Source of the DNA: Himantopus leucocephalus
Lineage: Eukaryota > Chordata > Aves > Charadriiformes > Recurvirostridae
Direction: 5' to 3'
NCBI GenBank assembly: GCA_003993805.1
Contig: RSEF01000019.1
Span: 2,700,628-2,764,627 of the forward strand
Length of the DNA: 64,000 nucleotides
The notes under the pieces were generated by a model. It saw only the letters and a list, made by a program, of their open reading frames with translations, was not told the origin of the DNA and made no database searches. The translations under genes were made by a program, and so were the position numbers. Of this stretch, positions 39,993 through 52,037 are shown one piece after another. Every line of letters starts with the position of its first letter. Position 1 is the first letter of the stretch.

Positions 39993-42900
39993 CTTCTTGC
40001 AGTTAGATTCTTTCAAACAAAATCTCACTGCAGCCACACCATTTAAACAGAGGCTCTAGTGTCTTTAGGCAGGATTTCAGGGCTTTTAAACATCCTCAGG
40101 CTGAAGGGTAGAGTGCAAGGCAGGATTTCTTTCATTTCAAGTCTTATGCTTAATCTTCCTAAATGTAGCACTATCACACAGAGTTACAAGGTTTTGCTCT
40201 TGTTTGTTTAGTTTTCTCCAGCCAAAATAATTATCAAGTCCCTAGTGTGAGTGCAATGATATCATTTATGTTAAAACTAGAGAGTGGGAACAGAGTGCTG
40301 TTCCATGAAAAGTTTAATGCTTTTGTCTTTTTGTTTGTTCTCTTCTTGAAAAAGAAAATCAAAGAGCTTAAGCCTATCTCTTGAAGAAAGATACTGAGGC
40401 AGGAACCAGTCCCCTTCCCATGTGATAGTAGTCCAGTGGGAAAGGCCAGGTTCAAACACCTTTTCTAAATCTGGTCTTCACACTAAAGAGGTTGCCCTTT
40501 CTGGTTTGTCTTTGTATGCCTGTCTGCTCATCTGTCTGACCCTACAGTATATGGACAGCGCAGAAGAACACCAGAAGGAATGCTGTGTCTGCCTGGTCTT
40601 GCCAAGCAATGGCCCTGTGAGCACAAGAACCTTGTCCCATCATTGAAGCTGATGTTTTTCCACAGAAAGCTTTGGTTTCAACAAATCAGCACTTTCCAAC
40701 AGAGAAGTCTTTTGCCAAAGAAATTCCCCAAATATTTAGTTGTGGTTGTGGTAGCTCCTCAGTAGGGGGAGTTCTGGTATGCTTAGTTATAGGTTCGTGT
40801 CCAAGAATTTGGAGAACAACATTAAGTGCTTCCATGAGCGTGGTTGGTAGATGAGGAAGGAATAAAAGCCTCTAGGACTTCTGCTTTTCCTTAGGCTTTG
40901 TTATCTCCTGCTCTTTTATGGTGTTTGGTTTTTTTTTTTTTGAGGGGGGGGTGTTACATTCCTAAGTTAAACAGACTGTATACTATTTTATTCCATTAGC
41001 ATTTTCTCTTGGGACAAATTATTCCAGTGCAGACACCTTTCTGTCATTCAACCTACTGGAGCAAAAGCAGTGAAATATTCTGGTGAATATATTGGCTTAC
41101 CTTCAACTTGTCTATTTGTTCTGCATACACATGGGCGCATTTAGTGGTATCTGTGCCTGAGGAATTTGTCCCATTTCTAGTTCTGCCCAAGAAGCAGATC
41201 ACAAAAGCACTCCCTGCTCACCCCCCTTAGAGAAAGAAGAGCAGAAATGACTTTGTTACATGGGAAGAGAGGTAAGGAAGACTCTAGTTAAAGCCAAGAA
41301 CTGAGGAGGCTTAGTCGTCAGGTGACAAGTAGATTAGGAAGCAGGTAACTGTCTGAAGTCTCTCTCCTTGGTGTAACTCCATTTTTTCCCCTTTTCTGCT
41401 TTTTTCTAGTCATAAACAGCAATGCCAAAAAAAAACCAAAACCCAAACTAGGAGCAATTTACTGCAGGGTTCTTTCTCTAGGACTACACTTCCCCCCTTG
41501 TGAAAACAGGCCACTGCAAAAAAAATCAGCTGCCAGTTCAGAAAATGGCTTTCACTGTCCATCCACCTGATTGCCAGATCTTGCTCTCCCCTCTCAGCCA
41601 GACCCATCCTCCAATTTTTTTGTCAGGCCTCATGTATAGTAAGAAGCATTGGTTTTCTGTGCGCGGTGTTTATTGCATCTCCACTTCTCCCCACCCATCC
41701 CCCTCTGCACTCTCTACCCTCCCTCCTTGTTAGACATGATTACATGTTGTTTGGCCTCATTCCATTTAGGTTACTTTGCTGTATCATCCTGAATTTGTGT
41801 GTAGCATAACAGATCCACAGATCTCCTAGTTTGAACCAAATGATAGAGTAGGCAGAGTTCATTAAAATAAATAACAGCATAGTGTGAAACACAGCCCTCA
41901 AGTAATCAAAACTGAAATTTGAAAAAGTGACTCTGAGTGTAAAGAAGTCTGTTACATGCTGTCTGATACAGGCAGAAATGGGGTCTTGAAAACAGCCAGT
42001 TTTATATGCTCTATTTAAACCTGTCAGCTCTCCAGACAAAGACATGGGTGGTTATAGCAGGGGAGAGAAGGCAGCTGGAAGGGGGATATGTGTGACCATA
42101 TTATAGAACCTGGTGCCTGAATTTCTCCCTTGATCCCCAAAGCTGGAACATTCTTCATGTTGTTGCTGCTGTTGTTTTTTATTTGGGCCAGTGGCAGAGG
42201 AAAGCCATGATTTAAGCCTAGGAGTGGAAATGTTTTATATAAAGCAAACTTTCTGTGCAGTTAAATGCAGTTGAATCTGCCTCTTTCCACTTGCTCCCCT
42301 GTGTTTGCTGTCCCATTTCTTTAGTCTGCTTGTTTTCAGTGTTTGTAATGTTCCATTTTAAAATATCTCAGTGCTTTTTCCCCTGCTGTCTTAAATACTC
42401 TTTGTTCCTCAATTCAGCTTTAGTTCCTCCGGGCACTCAGATTACTACTACTAAAATTTTGCTCTTAAAATAAAGGCTCAAGGTGTACAGAGTGGCTTAG
42501 AAGAACGTGGGGTTTTGTACCTGTTAGACACTAGACAGGGTGCAGCAGAAGAGACTACAAAAATGTCTTTATTATTACATTCTGCCATCAGCATTTGCTG
42601 CTGTCAGAAACAAGATTCAAGGCAAGATGGTCCAGTTCTGCAGCTCGTTATGTTCATTGCTGAATTTATTTCAGCAACTCCTCCCTTGCAGCATCTATGA
42701 ATCTACAAATATGGTGTATAAGCCAAGTAAAAAGTATTCCCTGGTCACCATGGTGGAACACACAATCTGAATATGTGAAAACACATTTGTCGTTCTCTGC
42801 AGAGGTATACTGTTGATAGATATGACATTTCCATGATTTTTGCACATGCAAATTGGAGCCTGAAGCAATTATACATGACTCCCAAGTGTTATAGAAGCAG

Positions 42901-44386
42901 GCCTTGTGTAGGCAAATGCGTGTACATTTCCTAATTGTGCAGTTATTTTTGTCTCTTTAGTACATCCTTCATTTTGGTTTTGCTCTGTCTCTAGTATTAA
43001 ACTCTGTGGAGTGCATGAGAGCAGTTGTACATGCTGCTGTATCCTGTTTTCAAGGGATAACAATGGGTTAAAAATCTTATCCTGGTATGAGACACAGGAG
43101 GAGGAGAACATTTTCAAGTATTTGCTGGAATGTGCTGCCTGGAATCAAAAGGGTTGAGATACTTGAAGGAAGACCCCATGTTAGAGACTATGGGAACAAC
43201 TGGGCTTTATCTTCTAAATCACTCCAGGAGGGCTTATTAGTATCAAAGTAATCATGTAAAAAAAGACCCTTCTGAAGAAGACAAACAGGAGGGAATGGAT
43301 GCTGACAATGTGCTGGCGGAAACGTAGGCTGTTAGAGAGACCAGGCTGCTTCCTTGTTGGAGCTCCTGCCAAGAGAGACCTGGACATGCTGGCTCAGGCC
43401 CTCCACCTCTTACAGACAAATGACCAACAGGCCGTGCTTTGTCTAAGCAAAGCTGCCTTGCCTAACTGGGATTCCTGCCAGCTTGCCTCAGCTTCTCTTA
43501 AAGGGAGCAGGCGTTAGAGTGGATTTAAAATATTCACTGTTTCCTCCTCTTTGCTGAATTTCTGTCACAGGAGCTCCCTGTCAGTCCTGTAGCCAGACAA
43601 ATGCTTTGACTAGCGCAGCAAATGTGTAGGAATTAGTCCCTTAGGGCAGGCTGCAACTTCTAAAGCCAGCTTCAACAGCAGTAAATGCACTGCCACGGCC
43701 AAAAATTCCCTAGCGAGGAAAGAGCATGGCGTTCACAGGCCCACAAAGTCAAAAAAGCCCCAGGACTTATCCAGAGGTTATACTGACTAAGAGATTCAAG
43801 GGGTCCTCAAGTGAAAATGACAAAACCCTGTGAGCCCAACTTGGCTACACCAGTTCTAAGAGAAGCGTAGCATGGTCGGAAGTGTACTGCCTTCTGTGCA
43901 CATAATGTCACTCTATAAATACATGGGCAAATAAGGCCTTCTCACTGTCGAGATATGGGATGTAATTTGTTGAGAATGTGAGAGGTAATGTGCAGGGAAT
44001 TTTTTCATTTCATCCAAAATTAAATCTTGTAAATACCTGAATCCTGTGGTTCAGCAGAGCATACAGGGTTTCATCCTGGACAGTTGGAACTTTCCAGCGT
44101 GTAGAAAACTGTTCTGGAAAATGTTAATAGCTTATACTTTGACCTGATCTTTAGGATTCCCCAGATTGCTGTGGAGTCCTACCTAGTATACCATGTGACT
44201 ATGTGGGACGATGTGAGAGATGTGTTATGTTCTTCAGCTGGAGGTGTAACAAAGGACACTTAACAAAATACTGATCTATGCTTTCTTGTGAAATCTTGTC
44301 CCCACCAGCAGGTGCCTTCATGCAGAAAATGCACTGTCCATTGCCTCCTGTGCTGTCAGGAACTGGCCTTTTTTATTGGACTAGGT
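39993..44386. other. Noncoding DNA, no gene seen
   Basis: Unique sequence of mixed composition with T-run and G-run at 40,929-40,950. No named repeat and no supported exon. Confidence 0.5.
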
Positions 44387-44416
44387 TTCTAGTTTGTTTG
44401 ATTCTAGTTTGTTTGA
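44387..44416. repeat. Exact tandem pair of a 15-bp unit
   Basis: ttctagtttgtttga occurs twice without a break (44387-44401 and 44402-44416). It is a small replication-slippage duplication. Confidence 0.92.
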
Positions 44417-46339
44417 TTCAGTGCAAAATGGTGAGGCTAAGGGGGAGCTGTGGATAAATTTCACATGAGTTTCTAATCCTTAATTTGCGGATCATTAACT
44501 TTGCACTGTAACCTTTGGGAGACAAGGTCACCTGCTTCATGGACTGGGAAGGTGCTTTTACAAATAAGGGTGTTTGTTCAACATTGCTGATCCCTGCTGA
44601 TCCGTTATGAAAGCCACATTAGTTATTGTATCCACACGTTATGTACAGTCATGTGATGCTTGAGGCCTGAAATACATTTAGCAAGTCAGAAGAGATAAGG
44701 CAGGCTACAATCTGGCTTTCTTCCCTTAGGTTTGCAGAATGTGTTTGCAGATGTGTTGGTCTTTAGGAGGCTGGCAGGAGGAGGGGCGATATTTTCTTCA
44801 ATTGCCTATTTCAGCATCAGAAGTAAATGAGAACATGAGGTCATCTTTAACACCTCCTAGTAGCTGTGAAAACATCCTTCCCGCATCCTGAGCCATGCTG
44901 TCTCGGTTTTGCATCAACAATGATTTTCAGCCTTCATGAAGTGGACATGACTTTAGTTATTTCACCTGGCTTTGTGTAGAGCTAATGGGCTGAACTGTGT
45001 CTGTTTCAATAATGCTTATTGCAACAAACAGGTTTAAATAGCTCACCTAATCAGTAAACCAGTGTGATCAGCATCTTGGCTAGGAAACTTTCAGTTTCTA
45101 TCTCATGTGATGTTTTGGTTCAGCAACACATGCACTACTTTTCCTTTTTTTGTTAATAATAATTTTCCCTCCCAGACTTTGAACGTTTCCAGTAAAGTCA
45201 TAAGTGCAGCTTCTTAGTGCATCTAGGTGTTACTGAGAATGAGGGATTCATAGGAGTGGCTGTAGCCACTGAATCTCCAAGGATGTGGACAAGCTTTGCC
45301 AGCCACTAGCTAAGAGAACATGGAATTGGAGCAAAATACCAAGACCAAATATTTATGCTTGGCTCCTCACAGGCCAAGGTTGAGCAAATTTTGCTCACCT
45401 TAGATGGGGACGGTTTTAGGCTGCCACTTTGTGGTGTACTGAGTTTTGGTGAGTGGTTGGTACTGCAGTTGGTAGTTGCTATGTCCAGCTATACATGACA
45501 GGTACATGCTGTTTCATCTCTTTTATCCAGAGGCTCTGTAACATTGATTACAAGTGCTAAAGCTTCCTCTCCCAGCACTGAGAGTCCCGTTGTTTTCTGT
45601 CCTTCTAGAACAGTAGCTGTTAGGTGTCACCAAAGCACGGAACATAGATGGGGGAACCAAGAGGTGAGGTTTTGTCCTTCCTGACTAAGGTATTTAGTTG
45701 TACAATCTCTATTTGCAAGCTGGCTTGTGAATGTTTAATTGGAGCTCTTTGCTGCTATTCCTATTCGGGGTAACATGGCTTGTACCCAGCGTGGGAGCTG
45801 CCTCTGTATATCCTTTTACTGATTTGGCCTCCCCCGGCTCTCCTGCAGGACATTTGGGCCTCTCTGAGGAGCTGATGCAACAGCAGAGTCTCATCTGCAC
45901 CTCTGCTGCCCTGAGAGTGTGAAACGTCTGACCTGCTCAGCCCACTCTCTACTTCAACAGTAAATTAAAGGTCTTCATTAGCTTATTTGATAGTTGAATA
46001 AAATGGTTTGAAACACTGGCACATTAACTACAATCAAGTTTTGAAAGGTCTCTGGTTGCTAGAAGGAAATTAGCCTGATAAATCGCTCTTTTCAATTAAA
46101 CAAATGGGTAATTTTTCACAAGCAAGCCCAGAAGCTATCATTTGGGAAGCTTTTTTCCTTTCTTTTTTTTTTATTTTACACATGATTATTCTTAAAGAAC
46201 TGATTTTTTTAGAAGAGACTAATTGTCACTGAAGTGTTAAGATAGCAGCTTGTAAACCCATCCTGTCTGTCTGCCTCAGACAACTTCATAGAGGTCTCAT
46301 GATCAAGCGGTGGCCTTCTTGAATTGTACTTCCAAAAAT
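44417..46339. other. Noncoding DNA, no gene seen
   Basis: Mostly unique. The open frame at 45731-45922 (+) starts with a hydrophobic, signal-peptide-like stretch (SSLLLFLFGVTWLVPSVGAA) but has no promoter, splice or family support. The 45,960-46,160 segment is rich in homeodomain-like ATTA motifs. Confidence 0.5.
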
Positions 46340-46440
46340 GATATTAACAAATGGTGTGACCTTGGTTCATTGCCTGCCTTTCTGTGCCTTTGTTTACCTG
46401 TTTGTCTAAAGAAGCATTACCCTCCCTGGGTCAAAAAGGC
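46340..46440 (+). repeat. MIR-like SINE fragment
   Basis: gtgtgaccttggttcattgcc, then tttctgtgcctttgtttacc and tgtctaaag, follow in order the MIR phrases 'gtgtgaccttgggcaagtcac', 'tctgtgcctcagtttcc' and 'tctgtaaaatg'. The copy is strongly diverged but co-linear over about 70 bases. Confidence 0.45.
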
Positions 46441-47979
46441 CTGTTTAACTTAAGCAAGGAGTTCCAGGATAATTATAGTTACTAAGTAACTTTCATCTCA
46501 GAATAAACTGGTTAAGGCTGTTAAGAAATGTGATGGCCTCACTTTTGGTCAAAACCAGTGACTGACCTGAGGATACCTCCAGTCCTCAAAGCTTTAAACA
46601 CAGTCTGCATTCAAAAAGTAGTCTCTGAGCTTAGAAGCCGGAACAGATTGCTGTGTCCCTTATATACGGAATCTGAAAGGGACCACAGAAATCCTCACTG
46701 ACCCTGGTTTCACACCAGAGCTATAGACGTGCTAAGAACTTCATATGCTCTGTCTACTGCAGAAAAGCAAATGCTAGTATAAACAACTGCGACACTGGAT
46801 TCATCTTGCCTTGAGCATATTTATCCAGGGTATTGCCATTACATCATTCACATTAGGACTTGTATTATCTGCTATTTTAGATCTTAGAAGCTGCTACAAG
46901 CCCTAGTCAGAGGTCAAGATGCTGTTGAACTTCAGATGTTTTTGAAAGAAGAGCGTAATTCTGCCAACAGCAGAGCAACGTTAGATTTGCAGCAGTGCAA
47001 TGTCACACAAATCATGTAAGATAATTTAATCTAAATTATGGGGGTTTTTTAAATGAGGTTTTATTGCCAAAAATTTAGATACTGCATGTTAAAATACATC
47101 TGTAAAAGGCTACCATAGCTTCATCTTTGAGAACTAAACAGGGTAATTTGGGGCTTTTTTATGGTATCAGAAGAGACCACAAATGATTTAAGAACTTCGT
47201 TCCACCATCTAAATAAAATAATACTGAAATATCCTGCTGTAGTTTGGAGTAACTGCATAAAACACGATGACTCACGTGATTAGAAATTCTCCTTTATTTT
47301 TCCTCTGTGTACAGTGCTGATTTCATGAACTGTTCGTCACAGTGCGTAGTTACATTCCTTTTACCTAAACAGTGTCTACATTATTTTTTTCCTGAGACAC
47401 TGATTGTTGCTGAGCATTTCAGTTTGGTTTAGAAGCAATCTGCATGCAGAGACTTGGGTGTCGGACTGTAGCGTGTTTTATGAGAAATTTTGCATTCAGA
47501 CAAAATTCAGACTCACAAGAGCTAGAGTCTCCCAAAGGACTGCTGGTGACCTGTACTTGGCTGTACCTTGGTTGCTGCTGAGATAAATGTTCAAGGCAAA
47601 AATACAGACCATCTTCTTGAGCTTAGGTTTTTCATAACATACTGCATTCCTTCTGAGGACCTCACTTCCAAACAGTGCCCCAGGGCAAACAGGAGATGGC
47701 TCTTGCCCTGCTCCACCAGTATGAAGATCCTTATGATCATGACCAGAAGCTGAGATACCTGAAAGCTGCCCATTAGTCCAAGTCAGCATTCTTCTACCAG
47801 GGAAACTCCACCACCTCTAGCCTCAAGGCTTCAAACCCCAAGTTTTACTTAGCGTTATGGGTGGTATCTGACCTAGAGCACTTGGAAATCTCATCTACTT
47901 CTGATGGATCATAAGTGCTCTCTGCTCTCCATCCAGGCAGGAGATGACTCACGGTGCCTGGTCCTCATACTGAGATTTG
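46441..47979. other. Noncoding DNA, no gene seen
   Basis: AT-rich to mixed unique sequence. Short overlapping open frames at 47,490-47,790 on both strands have no family support. Confidence 0.5.
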
Positions 47980-48170
47980 TTTTGCTGCTTTCTCATCTTC
48001 CTGTTTTCTTGTCCGTTCTCCCCGTTTCTTTGTTCTGTCTGCCCAGCATGTGCTGCGGTAACTGACATTGGAAGCTGTGTGGGCAGGGAATGGGTTTTGG
48101 TTTTAATAAAATAGTGTGGTTACATCATCTTGCACAACAGGTCCCAGCTCTGTGGCTGGGCCAAGTGAGT
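47980..48170 (+). repeat. Possible ancient CR1/L3-like 3' tail
   Basis: The order of phrases (cttgtccgttctcc; ggaagctgtgtgggcagggaa; catcttgcacaacaggtccca; gctctgtggctgggcc) resembles the 3' portion of old amniote CR1/L3-type LINEs, which read like 'attgtaagctctttggggcagggac... gcacaatggggtcc... tggggc'. It is diverged and is called by eye only. Confidence 0.3.
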
Positions 48171-49739
48171 CCTTTTGAGCTGAAAATTATGGAAAACTTG
48201 GAATTTCAATAATCAAAAGATATTATAGCATGTTATATATAACAACAACACAGTCTAGGCTGCTCCCCGCATGGAATCTTGCAGGTATACCTGGCAACAA
48301 GGGAGAGAGGGATCTGAATACTAATGACAGCTGGAGGAGGGGGCACTTAATAGTATTTTGGCTAATTGCCAGGTTGCCTGCTCTTGAAAAATTTGCCTGT
48401 GCTGAGCCAGGCATATTTTTCATGTGTAGAAAATTGGGTTGGGTGTTGGTAAGGCTTTATATTTTCCTAATGCTTCCTACAGTCAACTATGTGGAGGTTC
48501 ACATAGCCATGAGGTCTGTGTTTCCAGCTCAGAGCCCTTCAGGCCTTCTTTGAAAGACTTGGAAAACCATAGCAGCTGATCAGACCCAGGAAAGAAATTG
48601 CAATTTTGGAGAGCACCAGATGTAAACTTACAAAATGAAGAAGTATTTTTGTGTTTTGTGGGTTTGGGGGGATTTTTTTTTTTGCTTGTTTGCTTGATTC
48701 TTCTTTTTTTAGTAAATCCAGATGACTAACTCAGGGCCTCTTTTCTTCTTCCCTGCAGGCAGAACAAAGTCTCTGATGGTTTGCTTGCTTCAAAAGGTCC
48801 CCACTGATTTTACCTTTGGGTCTGTTCTACCATCTCTCATTGTTTCATGTAAGCATTTTCTGTAGTAATTAGGCTGGTAATAGCATAATCCCTGGTGGCC
48901 TTCCTGGAGTGTCTGGCCTCTCTGGGTTGAGAAAGCTCTGCTTGGGGGCAGCATATTTTTTCTCTAAGTGGGAAGGGGAAGAGTTGATGTTGTGAATGTT
49001 GCTGTGATTATGATGGAAAAATCTTTTAAAAGAGGAAAGTTTTGCAGCATTTACTAGAAGTGATTCAGGCAACATTTGTCTGATTTCCTCTGGAAGCTCA
49101 CAGCAACCTTGACGGTGCATGTTTTGTCCCTGGCTGCTTCCTTCTGGACTCTGTGGTCTGCATTGTCCCAGAGGAACACAGATATCTGTGTGATTTGTAG
49201 ATGCAGGTGCAGGCACTTTTTGTAGCTGGGCGCAGATACATTCAGAACTTTGAAGACCAAGACCTTGAACTGGCAGTGGAAGCAGATTAAAAACTCCCTT
49301 CAGCTTCCTAAAATGCAACGCCTACAGTCATCTGAACTTGTATGTGAGGCAACGAAGGAAACAACTCCTCGGTTTTTAAAGGCTTTTGAAAAATTAAGTA
49401 GAGATTTGACATTTTATCATTGTTGCCTTTACTCTGAATGATTTTGACAAACTATTGATGTGAATGCCTCTAATTTCAAGTTTTTCCTTTTTGGGATATA
49501 ACAAAAATAAGACAGTGTTTCAGAAGTATGGCCACAGGCGCAGAGGAAGAACGAATGTGTCCAGGGGAGAAATACAGCCATCCAGTGGGAACTAACAGAA
49601 TAGAAAGAGTTTGGAAATCCTAGTCCCACAAGCTTGTATCCAGAGCTGGATTCAAGAATTTCTGCCACAAGAACACAAGCCCTAAAAGCTTAATTTACAA
49701 CTGCAGGAGCTCTTCCTTCTGTACGGGGAAGACGAATGG
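48171..49739. other. Noncoding DNA, no gene seen
   Basis: Unique sequence with T-runs at about 48,673-48,684 and 48,703-48,711. It contains the window's longest unbroken frame outside the CpG island (149 codons, 48869-49318, minus), which shows no domain, repeat or splice support and is within chance expectation. Confidence 0.5.
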
Positions 49740-49836
49740 CCTGGAGCGGAGCTTGGCTAACCGAGCTCTGATCTTGTGCCCTTGGACACATCCTATACCT
49801 CAGTTTCCCCATCTGTAGAACAGAAGGATTCCTATT
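49740..49836 (+). repeat. MIR-type SINE fragment
   Basis: tacctcagtttccccatctg followed by tagaacagaagga matches the MIR core 'gcctcagtttccccatctgtaaaatg'. Upstream gatcttgtgcccttggacaca fits the 'gtgaccttgggcaagtcac' section. It is the clearest of the MIR remnants in this half of the window. Confidence 0.6.
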
Positions 49837-50036
49837 GATGGTCTTTATAAAGCCTATTGGAGATCTACTAATGAAAAGTGCCATAGTGATCTGGGCGATA
49901 TTTTTGTTGTTGTGGTTCATGGCAGAAGCAGTGTCATCCGAAGTCAGAGGGAGCCCTGCACAGAAGCTAAAGTCAGGTTTATGGCTTGAGTCCTGTTTTA
50001 AGAATACCCCAAGCCTGAATTTAATTCCTGTTTCAG

Positions 50037-50150
50037 TCTGCGTGGTGTCAGCGGAGCTCTGTGCAGAGGAGCTGGTGCTCACGAACAACGCCAGCCCAGC
50101 GGCGCTCCTGGTGGCAAAGCAGCCCCCGTTTCTGGGGTGCTGGTTTGAAG
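50037..50150 (+). other. Weak candidate exon upstream of the CpG island
   Basis: A good pyrimidine-rich acceptor (taattcctgtttcag) ends at 50036, followed by 114 GC-richer bases open in one frame (contains CVVSAELCAEELVLTNNASP) to gtttgaag, then gtctgt, a poor donor. The local GC rise may only reflect closeness to the CpG island. No protein family is recognised. Confidence 0.15.
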
Positions 50151-50270
50151 GTCTGTCCGTTCCAACCTCCCTTCAGCCTCCTGGTTGAGGAGTGGGGCGA
50201 GGACTGGGACGAGCAGGCCATTCACCCTTCCAACATTACCAACTGTCATACACACGAGGCTGCTTTTATT

Positions 50271-50310
50271 TTGTGATTTTACTTTTATGTTTGTGATTTT
50301 ACTTCTCTAA
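50271..50310. repeat. Tandem pair of a 20-bp unit
   Basis: ttgtgattttact recurs at a spacing of exactly 20 bp (50271 and 50291), with divergence confined to the second half of each unit. Confidence 0.85.
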
Positions 50311-50722
50311 TACATGCAAATTGGTTTTTTTCACTTTATTTTTGCTGCACAGGGAAATAAACGAGGACTCCCTATCTGCCATGTGGAAGAATAAACAGGG
50401 TAAGATTTGAGTATTCCCTGTTGCTAATGAAAACTTCTGAAGTTCTCCTTTCTGCTGGTTTTTGGGCTTTGAAAGATTTGCCCTATGTGCCTCCCCTGCC
50501 CGAGTCCAACCAACCAACCAAAAAGGCTGGTGGCTTACAAATATTTGTAATAAATTGCCTTGTTATTTTTTTTAAATGACTGATCCAAATCGCACCTGAA
50601 GGTAGAGGTGAGCGGGGTGGCGGTGTGTGTGGGGGTGCTGCCCGGGCCCCCTCCCCAGGGCAGGGCGCCCCGTCCCGTCCCGTCCCCGGCGGCGGCGCGG
50701 ACTCCAAGGCCCGGCATGCGGC

Positions 50723-50742
50723 GGGGCGGCGCGCAGGCGCGC
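50723..50742. promoter_or_regulatory. Sp1-like and NRF1-like sites
   Basis: ggggcgg at 50723-50729 is a GC-box core. gcgcaggcgcgc at 50731-50742 differs from the NRF1 core by one base. Their adjacency in the densest CpG part of the island makes the vicinity of 50.73-50.76 kb the most likely transcription start zone. Binding is inferred from motif similarity only. Confidence 0.4.
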
Positions 50743-50947
50743 TGGGCCGGGGTTGAGTGGCAAGTTGTTTGTTCCAGCGAGCACCAGCTGCTCGGCACTC
50801 CGGGCTCCGCTGCCTCCCTGCCCGGCTCCGCTCCGCCGGCCTCCCCCGCCGCTCCAACTTTTGCACCCTCTGCTCCTTCGTTCCATCCCCCCCCTACCCC
50901 CCGCGCCCGGCCCCGGAGCCGGGAAGGGGAAGAAGGAGCCGGAGGGG

Positions 50948-51306
50948 NNNNNNNNNNNNNNNNNNNNNNNNNNNNNNNNNNNNNNNNNNNNNNNNNNNNN
51001 NNNNNNNNNNNNNNNNNNNNNNNNNNNNNNNNNNNNNNNNNNNNNNNNNNNNNNNNNNNNNNNNNNNNNNNNNNNNNNNNNNNNNNNNNNNNNNNNNNNN
51101 NNNNNNNNNNNNNNNNNNNNNNNNNNNNNNNNNNNNNNNNNNNNNNNNNNNNNNNNNNNNNNNNNNNNNNNNNNNNNNNNNNNNNNNNNNNNNNNNNNNN
51201 NNNNNNNNNNNNNNNNNNNNNNNNNNNNNNNNNNNNNNNNNNNNNNNNNNNNNNNNNNNNNNNNNNNNNNNNNNNNNNNNNNNNNNNNNNNNNNNNNNNN
51301 NNNNNN
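50948..51306. other. Assembly gap (359 N)
   Basis: The sequence is undetermined. It is flanked by C/G-rich promoter DNA on the left and a G-rich minisatellite on the right. The gap therefore probably hides more minisatellite units or extreme-GC leader sequence lost in sequencing. Open frames that appear to cross it are artefacts. Confidence 0.99.
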
Positions 51307-51845
51307 CCCTCCTTACGAGGGGACAGGGTGTTGGGGGCGTATCCTCCTTGCTACAAGGGGGCCGGGTGCTGGGAGGGCACCCTCCTTCCTGCAGAGGAGC
51401 AGGGTGCTGGAGTGGGGGGTATCCTCCGTCCCTGCGAAGGGGCCGGGGTGGGGGGTACCGTCCTGGCAAGGGGGCAGGGCAGCCTCCTTCTTGCAATGGG
51501 GTGGGCTGGTAGGGTGGGGGGCGCCCTCCTTCTTGAAAAAAAGCAGGGTCCTGGGATGGAGGACACCCCTCCTTGCAAGGGGGCCGAGTCCCGGGGTGAG
51601 GGGCGCCCTTCTTGCAAGGGGGCAGGGTGTTGGGGTGAAGGGGCATCCCTCCTTGCAAGGGGGTAGGGTACCCTCCTTCCTGCAGAGGGACAGGGTGCTG
51701 GAGTGGGGGAGACACCCTCCTTGTAAAGGGGCAGGGTGCTGGGGTGGGCGAGGGCACCCTCCTTGCAAGAGGTCAGGGTGCTGGGGTGAGGGTGGACACC
51801 CTCCTCCCCCGAGGGCAGGGATTTTGGGGGGTGCGGGGGGACACC
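51307..51845 (+). repeat. G-rich minisatellite, about 14 degenerate units
   Basis: Degenerate units mostly of 35-45 bp (a few about 25) repeat the pattern ccctccttgcaaggggg, then cagggtgctggggtg, then a ggggnnac-type end. The array starts at the edge of the gap and so is probably longer than shown. Divergence between units is moderate. The plus strand has repeated G3-G5 runs capable of forming G-quadruplexes. Long proline-rich open frames read across it on the minus strand are a by-product of the stop-poor GC repeat, not evidence of a protein. Confidence 0.9.
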
Positions 51846-51857
51846 TGGGTCTTCCCT

Positions 51858-51873
51858 ACACACACACACACAC
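51858..51873. repeat. (AC)n microsatellite
   Basis: About eight AC units immediately follow the minisatellite and precede the second CpG-rich block. Confidence 0.9.
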
Positions 51874-52023
51874 CCATCCCAAGCCTGGGAGACGGTGATG
51901 GGGGTCAGGGCTGGAGTTTGGGGTCCCCCCGTAAGGTTTCAGGGCGGCCCCCCCGGTGAGGCGCCCGCCTCCCGCTGCCCTTCTCGGGCCACCTCGCCCG
52001 GGAGCTGCGCTCCGCGCCGGGCG

Positions 52024-52037
52024 ATGAATGAAAACAG
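52024..52037 (+). CDS. Candidate first coding exon end (MNEN...), CpG-island gene
   Basis: Within the CpG-rich block the sequence gcgATGAATGAAAACAG is followed by gtgggg, an acceptable though not strong 5' splice site. The ATG has a purine (g) at -3. The coding part would be only four codons plus two bases (M-N-E-N-), too short to identify. The 5' boundary of the exon is not determinable, because C-rich leader-like sequence continues upstream to at least 51,960. Downstream DNA to the window end shows no matching exon, so a first intron of more than 11 kb would be implied. It may equally be an untranslated region. This is inference from composition and splice grammar. Confidence 0.25.

Noticed and set aside
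40435..40465. tRNA B-box-like ggttcaaacacc
   Set aside because: No matching A box or cloverleaf arms at the required spacing.
48869..49318. 149-codon open frame on the minus strand
   Set aside because: A rough stop-frequency estimate predicts one or two frames of this size by chance in 64 kb of six-frame sequence. No domain, codon bias, promoter or splice context was seen.
50608..51898. Very long open frames (up to 423 codons, plus strand, and 287 codons, minus strand) across the CpG island
   Set aside because: They cross the N gap, where no stop can be seen, and then run through a stop-poor GC-rich minisatellite. The proline/glycine-rich repeats they encode are a by-product of the DNA repeat.
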